This document shows positions 19,215-27,495 of a stretch of 49,946 bases of DNA, one piece after another; position 1 is the first letter of the stretch, and every line of letters starts with the position of its first letter. The stretch is from Alphaproteobacteria bacterium (GTDB taxonomy: Bacteria > Pseudomonadota > Alphaproteobacteria > RF32 > CAG-239): positions 1 through 49,946 of the forward strand of contig JAGBLF010000001.1 of NCBI GenBank assembly GCA_017635595.1, in the 5' to 3' direction. A program made the translations under genes and the position numbers. The notes beneath the pieces are model-generated. The model ran no database searches. It was given only the letters and a program-made list of their open reading frames with translations, and had not been told where the DNA came from.

Positions 19215-20495
19215 TTACTCTTCGTATTTTTTGAAAATTATCGAGGAGTTCGTACCGCCAAATCCGAAAGAATTGGACATAGCGGCCTTAATGGTCTTCT
19301 TTTTAGGCTTCAACGGAACCAAATCTAAGTCTTTGACAGCTTCATCCGGATTTTCCAGATTAAGTGTTGCCGGACAAGTTTGTTCCACAATAGCCTTAAC
19401 GGTATAAACAGCCTCAACGGCACCGGCCGCACCCAAAAGGTGTCCGATAGCCGACTTGGTTGAAGACATCGACATAGCCCCTATTTTATCGCCGAATAAG
19501 CGGCGAACGGCCTGAGCCTCGCCCAAATCGCCCAAAGGCGTCGATGTACCGTGAGCATTCACATAGTTGATATCTTCAATTTCAACGCCGTGCTCTTTAG
19601 CATGATCAGCGGCCATTTTCATAGCACGATAAGCCCCGTCGCCATCCGGGCATGGGGCCGTCATGTGATGAGCATCTCCGCTCATACCATAACCGACCAA
19701 CTCGGCATAAATATGCGCGCCGCGGGCTTTAGCATGTTCAAGCTCTTCCAAAACGACAGCACCGGCACCCTCGCCCATAACAAAACCGCTGCGATTCTGA
19801 TCCCACGGGCGTGAAGCTTTTTCAGGAGTATCATTAAATTCGGCGGTAACAGCCTTCATACGGGCAAATCCGGCCAAACCCAGAACGTTAACGGCAGATT
19901 CGGCACCGCCGGCAACCATCACATCGGCATCTCCCATAGCGATAATACGTGCGGCATCGCCGATGGCATGCGTACCTGTTGAACAAGCGGTTACGCAGGC
20001 ATGATTCGGTCCGCGCAAGCTATGATCAATGGAAACCGTACCTGAAATCAAATTAATCAAACAAGACGGAATAAAGAACGGCGAAATACGTTTAATACCG
20101 ACTTCGTTAAAGGACAGCGAATTTTCATATATATTATTCAATCCGCCGATACCAGATCCCATCATAACACCGGCACGACATTGTTCTTCGTCGCTTAATT
20201 CTTTAGGTTCATAATTTGCGTCTTTTAAGGCATCATTGGCGGCTGCAATACCGTACAAAATAAATTTGTCGGCTTTTTTCTGATCTTTCGGTGCCATAAC
20301 GGTATCCGGATTGAAATCATGCTCACCCTCACCGAACGGAACCTGTCCGGCGATAAGCACCGGAATATCCTTCAAATCTATGCCCTCAATTTTACGAATG
20401 GCGGATTTTCCGGCCATCAGGCATTCCCAGTTATAGTCCACACCACGACCGAACGGCGAAACAACGCCGAGTCCGGTTACGACAACTCTTCTCAT
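19215..20495 (-). CDS. fabF: Beta-ketoacyl-ACP synthase II (FabF)
   Basis: Condensing enzyme of type II fatty-acid synthesis that elongates acyl-ACP with malonyl-ACP. The 426 residues match the family. The nucleophile is Cys171 in TACSTGTHAIGDA; the two histidines lie in VNAHGTSTPLGD and SAIGHLLGAAGAVEA, and the C-terminal loop NSFGFGGTNSSIIF is present. It lies downstream of acpP, separated by an intrinsic terminator, so part of the acpP transcript may end before it. GAGG precedes the ATG. Confidence 0.97.
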   Translation of the reverse strand: MRRVVVTGLGVVSPFGRGVDYNWECLMAGKSAIRKIEGIDLKDIPVLIAGQVPFGEGEHDFNPDTVMAPKDQKKADKFILYGIAAANDALKDANYEPKELSDEEQCRAGVMMGSGIGGLNNIYENSLSFNEVGIKRISPFFIPSCLINLISGTVSIDHSLRGPNHACVTACSTGTHAIGDAARIIAMGDADVMVAGGAESAVNVLGLAGFARMKAVTAEFNDTPEKASRPWDQNRSGFVMGEGAGAVVLEELEHAKARGAHIYAELVGYGMSGDAHHMTAPCPDGDGAYRAMKMAADHAKEHGVEIEDINYVNAHGTSTPLGDLGEAQAVRRLFGDKIGAMSMSSTKSAIGHLLGAAGAVEAVYTVKAIVEQTCPATLNLENPDEAVKDLDLVPLKPKKKTIKAAMSNSFGFGGTNSSIIFKKYEE

Positions 20496-20519
20496 TTAAA
20501 ACCTCATTTTCTGTTTATT

Positions 20520-20553
20520 AAAAAAACTCGCTGTTATAGACTAAAGCGAGTTT
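20520..20553 (-). terminator. Intrinsic terminator between acpP and fabF
   Basis: Minus-strand stem AAACTCGCT/AGCGAGTTT with a 12-nt loop, followed by a run of seven T. Placed 22-55 nt after the acpP stop and ahead of the fabF ribosome site. It would let acpP be expressed above fabF. Confidence 0.8.
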
Positions 20554-20574
20554 ATTTAAATAGAGCCTTACGAC

Positions 20575-20811
20575 TTACGCATTCTTAGAAAGATAGTCAA
20601 TAGCATCTTTCACAGTCAAAATCTTTTCAGCAGCTTTATCAGGGATTTCGCAACCGAACTCTTCTTCAAAAGCCATAACTAATTCAACTGTATCCAGACT
20701 ATCAGCACCTAAATCGTCAATAAAGCTGGCTGTTTCAACTACTTTTGCTTCATCAACACCTAAGTGTTTAGCAACAATCTTTTTTACGCGTTCTGCGGTA
20801 TCATTAGTCAT
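20575..20811 (-). CDS. acpP: Acyl carrier protein
   Basis: Carrier of growing acyl chains on a 4'-phosphopantetheine arm. The 78-residue acidic protein has Ser38 in the standard DLGADSLD motif, followed by [13 protein letters not shown] and the C-terminal DAIDYL. The start at MTNDTAERV is preferred to the ATG 15 nt upstream because GAGG lies 9 nt before it and the length is then canonical. It heads the acpP-fabF-mltG group and is divergent from ldh. Confidence 0.97.
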   Translation of the reverse strand: MTNDTAERVKKIVAKHLGVDEAKVVETASFIDDLGADSLDTVELVMAFEEEFGCEIPDKAAEKILTVKDAIDYLSKNA

Positions 20812-21077
20812 TATAAATAACCTCATCTAATTAAAACAAATTTTTCAGACGACTTCGCCTGTGGTTTTTCATTAGCACAATTTTATCGTATTTGACAAGC
20901 ATTATTTTTAATTTGCCCTAAATATTTTGTTTATATTTTATAAAAATCATTTATTTTCAATATGTTATAATAACTTAAAAAGTGTATAAATCAGGTTGTT
21001 TTTATTATATTTATCTATTAAATATAGATATATCGGCAAAATTTTGTTTCTTTTACAAAAAAACAAGGAGAAAAAAT

Positions 21078-21998
21078 ATGAAAATCGGAATTATCGGCAC
21101 CGGATTTGTCGGCAGTGCCTCGGCTTTTACTCTCGCGTGGAGCGGCATAGCGCATGAGCTTGTATTAACCGACATTAATCAACCTAAAGCCCGAGCCGAA
21201 GCTTTAGACATATCCCATGCCATGCCTTTTGCCTCGTCCTGCAAAATATATGCCGGAGAATACGCCGCTCTCGAGGGCGCGGACATTATTATCATCACGG
21301 CCGGCGTTAACCAAAAAAGCGGCGAAACGCGTACCGATTTACTGGCGCGCAATACGGCAGTATTCAAACAAATTATTCATCAAATTATGCAATATGCAGC
21401 CGATGCAATTATTATCGTTGCCACCAATCCTGTTGATGTTATGACGGCTTATACCATAAAAGAATCTCAATTATCACCGCACCGCGTATTCGGTACCGGC
21501 ACTATTTTGGATACGGCTCGGTTTCGCATCTTGTTGGCCGAACATTTGCATTTAGCGCCGCAGTCCGTGCATGCGCATGTTTTGGGGGAACACGGCGACA
21601 GTGAAGTCCTTATCTGGTCCTCGGCCAAAGTCGGCACGATGCCGATTGATGACTTTTCCCGCATTACCGGCTGTCGTTTGGATACCGAAATAAAAAATAT
21701 GATAGATGACAATGTCCGCAATGCCGCTTATCATATCATTGAAGGCAAAAGTGCCACTTATTATGGTATTGCCGGCGGTATATCGCGGCTTTGCCAAGCC
21801 GTTAAAAACGATGAAAATGCTATTTTTTCGGTTTCTTCCCAGTTAGAATCGGTTGAAAGTATAAAAGATGTCTGTTTGTCTTTGCCGTCCATCATTAATC
21901 GCCACGGTATCCGGCAAGTCATTTATCCGCCGATGTCCGATAATGAACGGCTGTTATTGAAGCAAAGTGCTTTCAAAATAAAATCTTTACAACCTTAG
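21078..21998 (+). CDS. ldh: L-lactate dehydrogenase
   Basis: NADH-dependent reduction of pyruvate to lactate in the cytoplasm. The 306 residues start at MKIGIIGTGFVGSA, an NAD Rossmann fold, with AAGGAG 7 nt upstream; the frame is open further 5' but without a ribosome site. The substrate loop reads GVNQKSGETR: the glutamine, where malate dehydrogenases have arginine, points to lactate. The catalytic loop VLGEHGDSE supplies the active histidine, and GTGTILDTARFR the arginine-bearing helix. It stands alone in a ~250-bp divergent spacer from acpP. Consistent with a fermentative metabolism that also includes the two hydrogenases. Confidence 0.93.
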   Translation: MKIGIIGTGFVGSASAFTLAWSGIAHELVLTDINQPKARAEALDISHAMPFASSCKIYAGEYAALEGADIIIITAGVNQKSGETRTDLLARNTAVFKQIIHQIMQYAADAIIIVATNPVDVMTAYTIKESQLSPHRVFGTGTILDTARFRILLAEHLHLAPQSVHAHVLGEHGDSEVLIWSSAKVGTMPIDDFSRITGCRLDTEIKNMIDDNVRNAAYHIIEGKSATYYGIAGGISRLCQAVKNDENAIFSVSSQLESVESIKDVCLSLPSIINRHGIRQVIYPPMSDNERLLLKQSAFKIKSLQP

Positions 21999-22078
21999 CC
22001 ATTCCATCGACAACCCCTTAAAAAATTGTTGCATTATCGGGTTTTATCCCGTATATTCGCAAGCTGAGAGGGAAAAAT

Positions 22079-23113
22079 ATGGCAGAAGTTATCACTTTCG
22101 GATGCCGCATAAATGCTTATGAATCCGAGGTTATTAAAGAAAAACTGAAAAATTACGATAATTTGATTGTTGTCAATACCTGCGCCGTAACCGGCGAGGC
22201 CGAACGGCAATGCCGTCAAACCATCCGTAAATTAAAACGAGAACATCCGGAAGCGCAAATTATTGTTACCGGTTGTTCAGCACAAATAAATGCCGAAAAA
22301 TTAGCACAAATGCCTGAAGTATCCCTTGTTTTAGGCAATAAAGAAAAAAAAGAAATCGAAAAATACGTTGCCGATATTTATAAAAATAAGCAACAAGTTA
22401 GCGATATTTTCAAAGATGATGCTTGCGACGACTATATTATTACCGGCTTTGAAGGGCGGCAAAAGGCATTTGTGCAAGTTCAGCAAGGCTGTAATCACCG
22501 TTGCACATACTGTATTATTCCGTATGCGCGCGGAGCCAATCGTAGTGTTCCGCAAGAGCTTATTGTTAAACAAATCCGCGAATTGCTCGGGGCCGGGTTT
22601 AATGAAATCTGCTTAACCGGTGTCGATATATGTTCGTATCAGCCGTCTTTCAGTGCCCTGGTGCAATACATTTTAGAGCAAATTCCCGAGCTGCCGGAAC
22701 TGAATTTCGGCTCACTCGATCCGGCAGCTATCGATGATGATTTTATAAATTTATTAATTAAATACAATAATATATCATCGCATTTTCATTTATCAATTCA
22801 ATCCGGTGATAATCAAGTTTTACGCAAAATGGGACGCCGCCACAGCCGAGAAAAAGTGATTGATGTATGTCAAAAAATGCGAGCCGTACGTCCTGATGTT
22901 AAATTCGGTGCCGATTTCATTTGCGGTTTTCCGACCGAAACCGTCGAATCCTTTGAAAACACCTGCAAATTAGTTTCCGAGGCCGGCTTAAATAAGTTAC
23001 ACGTTTTTCCGTACTCCGAACGTGAGGGCACACCGGCCGCCAAATGGCCGCAACTGCCTATGGAAGAGCGTCGTCGCCGTGCCGCCGTATTAAGAGAATT
23101 AAGTGAGGAATAA
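22079..23113 (+). CDS. mtaB: tRNA t6A37 methylthiotransferase MtaB (short form)
   Basis: Radical-SAM enzyme that adds a methylthio group to t6A37 of ANN-decoding tRNAs. The N-terminal UPF0004 domain has its three cluster cysteines (TFGCRINAYES, VVNTCAVTGEAE, VTGCSAQ). The radical-SAM motif is CNHRCTYC, followed by IIPYARGANRSVP and LTGVDICSY, which distinguish MtaB from MiaB. At 344 residues it stops shortly after HVFPYSEREGTPAAKWPQLP and lacks the usual last 60-90 residues including the TRAM RNA-binding domain. GAGAGG precedes the ATG. The stop lies 1 nt before the ftsY ATG, so the two are translated together. Confidence 0.9.
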   Translation: MAEVITFGCRINAYESEVIKEKLKNYDNLIVVNTCAVTGEAERQCRQTIRKLKREHPEAQIIVTGCSAQINAEKLAQMPEVSLVLGNKEKKEIEKYVADIYKNKQQVSDIFKDDACDDYIITGFEGRQKAFVQVQQGCNHRCTYCIIPYARGANRSVPQELIVKQIRELLGAGFNEICLTGVDICSYQPSFSALVQYILEQIPELPELNFGSLDPAAIDDDFINLLIKYNNISSHFHLSIQSGDNQVLRKMGRRHSREKVIDVCQKMRAVRPDVKFGADFICGFPTETVESFENTCKLVSEAGLNKLHVFPYSEREGTPAAKWPQLPMEERRRRAAVLRELSEE

Positions 23114-23114
23114 A

Positions 23115-24035
23115 ATGAGTTTTTGGGAAAAATTAGGTTTAGGATTAAAAAAATCTTCGGCAAAGATCACAACCGGCATTACGGATATCTTTACTAAGCG
23201 CAAACTTGACGGCGCCACGTTGGAAGAATTGGAAGAATTGCTGTTAACCGCCGACTTAGGTGTTCAGGCCTCTGCCAAAATCATGCAAAACTTTGCCGCC
23301 AAAAAGCAGGATAAAGAAATTACCGACGAAGAAATCCGCGCGCTGTTGGCCGCCGATATTGAAACGATTTTAGCCCCGTGCCAACAGGAATTTACAATAG
23401 ATTCGAACAAAAAGCCTTATGTTATTTTAATGGTCGGTGTCAATGGTGCCGGCAAAACCACCACTATCGGCAAACTGGCTGCCAAACTGAAATCCGAAGG
23501 CAAGAAAGTATCGATGATCGCCGCCGATACATTTCGTGCCGCCGCGGTCGAACAGCTTAAAATCTGGGCCGAGCGCTCAAATATCCGCATGTTCAGCGGT
23601 CCGAACGGCTGTGACAGCGCCGGTTTATGCTATGACGGTTTAAATGCCGCCATTAAAAACGGTGATGACGTGGTATTTATCGATACGGCCGGCCGATTGC
23701 AAAACAAAAGCGGCTTGATGGATGAGCTTAAAAAAATCGTCCGCGTTATGCAAAAAATTATTCCGGATGCCCCGCACCGCGTTTTATTAACTCTGGATGC
23801 CACCACCGGTCAAAATGCCGTCTCGCAAGTGCAAATATTTAAGGAAATCGTCGGCGTTAACGGTCTGATTATCACCAAACTCGACGGCTCGTCTAAAGGC
23901 GGTATTATTGTCGCCATTGCCGAAAAATCGAAACTGCCGATTTACTTCATCGGTGTCGGTGAGCAAATCGATGATTTGGATAAATTTAATGCCCGTCAAT
24001 ACGCCCGCAGCCTATTGGATTTGCCGAAAGACTGA
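23115..24035 (+). CDS. ftsY: Signal recognition particle receptor FtsY
   Basis: SRP-GTPase receptor that docks ribosome-SRP complexes at the membrane. The 306 residues comprise the N helical bundle (SFWEKLGLGLKKSSAKITTG) and the G domain, with P-loop GVNGAGKTTTIGKLAA, ADTFRAAAVEQL, DTAGR and TKLDGSSKGG. The acidic N-terminal A domain of E. coli FtsY is absent, common in alphaproteobacteria. The insertion-box segment that usually reads GADPA is GCDSA here. The ATG at 23115 is chosen; a GTG 12 nt upstream would overlap mtaB. Confidence 0.96.
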   Translation: MSFWEKLGLGLKKSSAKITTGITDIFTKRKLDGATLEELEELLLTADLGVQASAKIMQNFAAKKQDKEITDEEIRALLAADIETILAPCQQEFTIDSNKKPYVILMVGVNGAGKTTTIGKLAAKLKSEGKKVSMIAADTFRAAAVEQLKIWAERSNIRMFSGPNGCDSAGLCYDGLNAAIKNGDDVVFIDTAGRLQNKSGLMDELKKIVRVMQKIIPDAPHRVLLTLDATTGQNAVSQVQIFKEIVGVNGLIITKLDGSSKGGIIVAIAEKSKLPIYFIGVGEQIDDLDKFNARQYARSLLDLPKD

Positions 24036-24037
24036 TA

Positions 24038-24844
24038 ATGAAGCTATCTGTTTTATTTGTAATCGCGTTTATTATCGGTACAGGTTTATTCCTGTACAGC
24101 CTTATTTATGAACCGTATACATTGGAAATCACGCATTATAACTTAAAAAATGCCAAGCTGAGCGGCTTAAAAATCGTACTGGCGACCGATTTTCATATTG
24201 CGCCCTACTCGTTTGAGAAAAAACGTTTGCACCGCATTATTGACGAGATTAACAACCAAAATGCCGATATCGTGATTTTAGGCGGCGACTATGTTAACGG
24301 CCACACAACATCATCTGCCATGCCGATTGCCGATATTGTCGCTGAATTAACGAAAATTAAAAGCCGCTACGGGATGTTTGCTATTTTGGGTAACCATGAC
24401 GTGATGTACGGAAAACAGGCTGTTATCAGGGCTTTTGCCGATGCCGATATACCGCTGTTGCAGAACTCGAATACATATATCGATACGCCAAACGGACGGA
24501 TTTATCTTGCCGGTGTCAACGACTACTCCGAAGATGTGCCGGATGTTGAAAAAGCACTTGCCGGTACGACAGCGCCGACGATTTTACTATCGCATTCGCC
24601 GGATGTTTTTCCGAAAGTCAAACAACCGATTGACTTAATGCTTTCCGGTCACACGCACGGCGGACAGATTGTCTTTCCGCTTGTCGGTGCATTATTGGTG
24701 CCATCCGACTATGGGCAAAGATATCGCTACGGGCTGATTAAAGAAAACAGTAACACACTCATTGTTTCTAAAGGCTTGGGTACCAGTTTGCTGCCTTTGC
24801 GCTTTAACTGTAAGCCGGAAATCGTCGTTATAGAGTTTGAATAA
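24038..24844 (+). CDS. Membrane-anchored metallophosphoesterase (YaeI-like)
   Basis: A 268-residue calcineurin-type phosphoesterase with an N-terminal hydrophobic anchor (residues 2-21). All metal-site blocks are present: ATDFHIAPYS, LGGDYVNG, LGNHDVMYG, LLSHSPDVF and SGHTHGGQI. The arrangement resembles YaeI/YkuE phosphodiesterases, some of which act on lipid A precursors (UDP-diacylglucosamine) or cell-envelope substrates. The substrate here is not known. It begins 2 nt after ftsY and ends the mtaB-ftsY operon. Confidence 0.85.
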   Translation: MKLSVLFVIAFIIGTGLFLYSLIYEPYTLEITHYNLKNAKLSGLKIVLATDFHIAPYSFEKKRLHRIIDEINNQNADIVILGGDYVNGHTTSSAMPIADIVAELTKIKSRYGMFAILGNHDVMYGKQAVIRAFADADIPLLQNSNTYIDTPNGRIYLAGVNDYSEDVPDVEKALAGTTAPTILLSHSPDVFPKVKQPIDLMLSGHTHGGQIVFPLVGALLVPSDYGQRYRYGLIKENSNTLIVSKGLGTSLLPLRFNCKPEIVVIEFE

Positions 24845-24937
24845 ATATAAATATTATTTTTTTCATGCTTTACTTTATATCAAAATCGTCGCAATATAAA
24901 GACATCTTAATAATTCTATATTCAAGGAGAAAAGTTT

Positions 24938-25552
24938 ATGATACATACAAATAATGAATCTGGTCGTAGCATGATTGAGATGTTAGGTGTTTTGGCTATT
25001 ATCGGCGTTTTATCGGTCGGTGGTATTGCCGGCTACTCCAAAGCCATGATGAAATTTAAAACCAATAAAACTATTGACCAAGTTACTCAAATTGTCAGTA
25101 ATTTTAGAACTCTCTATGCAAGCCAAAAAAATTACGAAAGTATTGGCGAAACAACTGTGTGGAAAAAGGCGCATGTTTTCCCAGATGAAATGTGGAATGC
25201 CGCAGGAACAGATGTAGAAAATGCTTTTGGAGGCAATGTTTACGTAAGTAATGCTTGGAAAAAAACAGAGGGAGATGACAAAGCTTTTAGAGTGGAATTT
25301 AATGGCATTCCAGAAGAAGCTTGTATGGAATTGGTAACCTATGATTGGGGTTCTGGTTCATCTTCCGGTTTAGTTGCTATCGGTATTGGAGATATAACAC
25401 CTGCCTTTGTAGGATGTCCTGGTAAAAATACTTCTGATGAAATATATGCATGTCCAAATGGAACAACATTATCTGTACCAATGAATGTATCCGTAGCAAC
25501 AAAAGTTTGCGATCACGGTGATGATAATACTATTATATGGAAGTTCTACTAG
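24938..25552 (+). CDS. Type IV prepilin-like protein
   Basis: A 204-residue protein with a class III signal: a short polar leader ends in SG, then RSMIEMLGVLAIIGVLSVGG, which has the conserved glutamate at mature position 5 and a hydrophobic helix. Prepilin peptidase would cut after the glycine at residue 9. The C-terminal domain is globular with four cysteines (EEACMEL, VGCPGKN, YACPNG, KVCDHG) that could form two disulfides. It starts with AAGGAG upstream, has its own terminator, and no pilus assembly genes are nearby. It may be one of several orphan pilins or pseudopilins that use a machinery encoded elsewhere. Confidence 0.8.
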   Translation: MIHTNNESGRSMIEMLGVLAIIGVLSVGGIAGYSKAMMKFKTNKTIDQVTQIVSNFRTLYASQKNYESIGETTVWKKAHVFPDEMWNAAGTDVENAFGGNVYVSNAWKKTEGDDKAFRVEFNGIPEEACMELVTYDWGSGSSSGLVAIGIGDITPAFVGCPGKNTSDEIYACPNGTTLSVPMNVSVATKVCDHGDDNTIIWKFY

Positions 25553-25573
25553 ATTGATATATACAACAAAAAA

Positions 25574-25598
25574 GCCTCGGAAATTCCGAGGCTTTTTT
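25574..25598 (+). terminator. Intrinsic terminator after the prepilin gene
   Basis: Stem GCCTCGGA/TCCGAGGC with a short loop, followed by six T; runs of A on the other side make it potentially bidirectional for the convergent OB-fold gene. Confidence 0.88.
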
Positions 25599-25708
25599 GT
25601 TGCATAACGTAATAAGATTAACGTTTTGAGAAAAGACAATAGCTTTCTATATTGTAAAATCAATATATCATAATTTTGTTATGTGAAGAAACTGTGAATA
25701 TTCTAGAA

Positions 25709-26068
25709 TCAGTTTTTTATTGTGAATGTATCTACATCAATGTTTGCAGTCTCATTTGCATCTTTATCTACTTCACCATTTATAACTATTGTATTTTCAG
25801 GTGTAACTTTGTTTCCATTCCAATCTTCATCATCAATTTCTATAATAATTTCTCCTGTCGCATCCTTAAACGTGTACTTTTCATCACCGAGACTATTTAC
25901 AATTTTACCTTCTAAAGATACTCTCGCCTCATCATTCAAATTCAGAGCTTCTTGAACAGAAATAATTTTGGATGCATTACCTTCCGGTCCGACAAAACCG
26001 CCGGATACTTGAGCATGCGAGATACTCGCAAAAGAGCACATCACCAGTAAAAACAATATTTTTTTCAT
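25709..26068 (-). CDS. Periplasmic OB-fold stress protein (YgiW/YdeI, BOF family)
   Basis: A 119-residue exported protein. The signal peptide MKKILFLLVMCSFASISHAQ ends about residue 19. The mature part has the family pattern GGFVGPEG..IISVQEALNLND, LEGKIVNSLGDEKYTFKDA, and the OB-fold strands GEIIIEIDDEDW, VINGEVDKD and DVDTFTI. Proteins of this family are linked to stress tolerance and, in E. coli, to peroxide and metal stress; the ligand is uncertain. The start at MKKIL is preferred because GGGAG lies upstream. It is monocistronic with a good promoter. Confidence 0.82.
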   Translation of the reverse strand: MKKILFLLVMCSFASISHAQVSGGFVGPEGNASKIISVQEALNLNDEARVSLEGKIVNSLGDEKYTFKDATGEIIIEIDDEDWNGNKVTPENTIVINGEVDKDANETANIDVDTFTIKN

Positions 26069-26099
26069 GAAATTTCTCCCGATTGTTAAAAACAGGTGC

Positions 26100-26128
26100 A
26101 TTATATATTGCTAATATTTTATTGTCCA
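26100..26128 (-). promoter_or_regulatory. Candidate promoter of the OB-fold gene
   Basis: Minus strand TGGACA, 17-nt spacer, TATAAT: 5/6 and 6/6 matches to sigma70 consensus, about 30 nt before the ATG. Confidence 0.6.
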
Positions 26129-26222
26129 TCAAAAAGATATGCTCTTCTTATAATTTGGTATGTATACCTCCTCAACTTTGATACATTCGATTATCTTGTA
26201 TAATCAAAGTTATTGTAATACG

Positions 26223-26253
26223 AAAAATGGGTTGAGAAAAATCCCAACCCATT
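26223..26253 (-). terminator. Terminator after rpsI
   Basis: Minus-strand stem AATGGGTTG/CAACCCATT with a 10-nt loop, then TTT; placed 30 nt beyond the rpsI stop. Confidence 0.75.
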
Positions 26254-26282
26254 GAAAATAAACGATATTTTCTTGCGTCTGA

Positions 26283-26765
26283 TTAACGCTTTGAGAATTG
26301 GTAAGAACGACGAGCTTTAGCTTTACCGTATTTTTTACGTTCAACAACACGAGCATCGCGGGTTAATAAACCGGCTTGCTTCAAAGTTGTTCTCAATTCC
26401 GGTTCGTATTCATTCAAAGCCTTAGAGATACCATGACGGATAGCACCGGCCTGACCGGACAAACCACCGCCTTTAACGGTACAAATTACGTCGAATTCGT
26501 TTTCGCGGTTAGCAACAACAAACGGTTGATTAATAACCATCTTCAAAACCGGACGAGCAAAGTATTCATCAATAGACTTGTCGTTAACGGTGATGTTGCC
26601 TTTACCCGGCATAACCCAAACGCGAGCAACAGCATCTTTTCTTTTACCGGTGGCATAAGAACGGCCTTGCTTGTCTTTAACAGACTTGCGAGCAGACTTT
26701 GTTTCTGCTTCAGCAGCAACTGTTGCAGATTTGATATCTTTTAAAGATTCTAACTTTTTAGCCAT
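26283..26765 (-). CDS. rpsI: 30S ribosomal protein S9
   Basis: A 160-residue S9 with the alphaproteobacterial lysine- and alanine-rich extension (residues 1-35) ahead of the conserved core [18 protein letters not shown]. It ends in the tRNA-contacting tail [17 protein letters not shown]. Its ATG overlaps the rplM stop (TAATG), the standard L13-S9 coupling. Confidence 0.98.
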   Translation of the reverse strand: MAKKLESLKDIKSATVAAEAETKSARKSVKDKQGRSYATGKRKDAVARVWVMPGKGNITVNDKSIDEYFARPVLKMVINQPFVVANRENEFDVICTVKGGGLSGQAGAIRHGISKALNEYEPELRTTLKQAGLLTRDARVVERKKYGKAKARRSYQFSKR

Positions 26766-27235
26766 TACAGAGCACTCCTTTTATTTTTCGGGTTTTGAGA
26801 AGCAATATCCAAAACAATCGGATTTTGCGCGCTATGCGGATGATTTTCACCGGCATATACCTTTAATTTTGTCATCATCTGACGACCTAACGGGTTGCGA
26901 GAAATCATTCTTTCAACAGCTTTTTGAATAACTCTTTCCGGGAAACGACCGCTCAAGATTTTACCGGCTGTCGTATCTTTAACACTGCCGATATAACCTG
27001 TGTGTTGATAATAATGTTTATTCATCAACTTCTTACCGGTTAATTTTACTTTGTCGGCGTTAATAACAACGACATAGTCACCGCAGTCCAAGTTCGGAGT
27101 GAAGTAAGGTTTATTCTTACCGCGCAAAATCTTAGCGATTTCGGCAGAAAGACGACCTAAAATTACGCCGCTGGCATCGACAACATACCATTTTCTTTCG
27201 ATATCAGCAGGCTTTGTTGTATGTGTAGAAATCAT
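26765..27235 (-). CDS. rplM: 50S ribosomal protein L13
   Basis: 156 residues with the family blocks [46 protein letters not shown] and [16 protein letters not shown]. First gene of the rplM-rpsI operon, with a strong promoter upstream and a terminator after rpsI. Confidence 0.98.
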   Translation of the reverse strand: MISTHTTKPADIERKWYVVDASGVILGRLSAEIAKILRGKNKPYFTPNLDCGDYVVVINADKVKLTGKKLMNKHYYQHTGYIGSVKDTTAGKILSGRFPERVIQKAVERMISRNPLGRQMMTKLKVYAGENHPHSAQNPIVLDIASQNPKNKRSAL

Positions 27236-27279
27236 TTTTATCTCTTTCTTTTGTTAAAAATGTTGTTTAATTCGGGTTC

Positions 27280-27307
27280 AATATACATAAATATTTTGCA
27301 TTGTCAA
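27280..27307 (-). promoter_or_regulatory. Promoter of rplM-rpsI
   Basis: Minus strand TTGACA (perfect -35), 16-nt spacer, TATATT, with the predicted start about 40 nt before the rplM ATG. Confidence 0.65.
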
Positions 27308-27412
27308 CTAAAAAAATATAAAAATTTCAACATTTTAAATATACGGTAATATAATACCGCACATTTATATATTTGTTTTATCGCCATAAAATTACATTTT
27401 CATATCACCCTA

Positions 27413-27441
27413 TTGACTTTTCAGCGTTTTTTAGCTAGACT
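27413..27441 (+). promoter_or_regulatory. Promoter of the orphan membrane protein at 27496
   Basis: TTGACT, 17-nt spacer, TAGACT. The leader of about 48 nt contains TTATTAACAC (27470-27479) and no Shine-Dalgarno sequence, like the units at 46.7-48.5 kb. Confidence 0.55.
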
Positions 27442-27495
27442 GACAGCTACTTTATAATATTTCTGAAAATTATTAACACCTAAATACCTACTATT

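Noticed and set aside
20827..21077. Riboswitch or promoter in the acpP-ldh divergent spacer
   Set aside because: An isolated TTGACA (20892) has no suitable -10 at 16-18 nt and no conserved structure is visible.
21078..21998. Malate dehydrogenase
   Set aside because: The substrate loop has glutamine (GVNQKSGETR) rather than the arginine of malate dehydrogenases.
22079..23113. MiaB (i6A methylthiotransferase)
   Set aside because: The sequence after the radical-SAM motif (RGANRSVP, LTGVDICSY) fits MtaB rather than the MiaB pattern.
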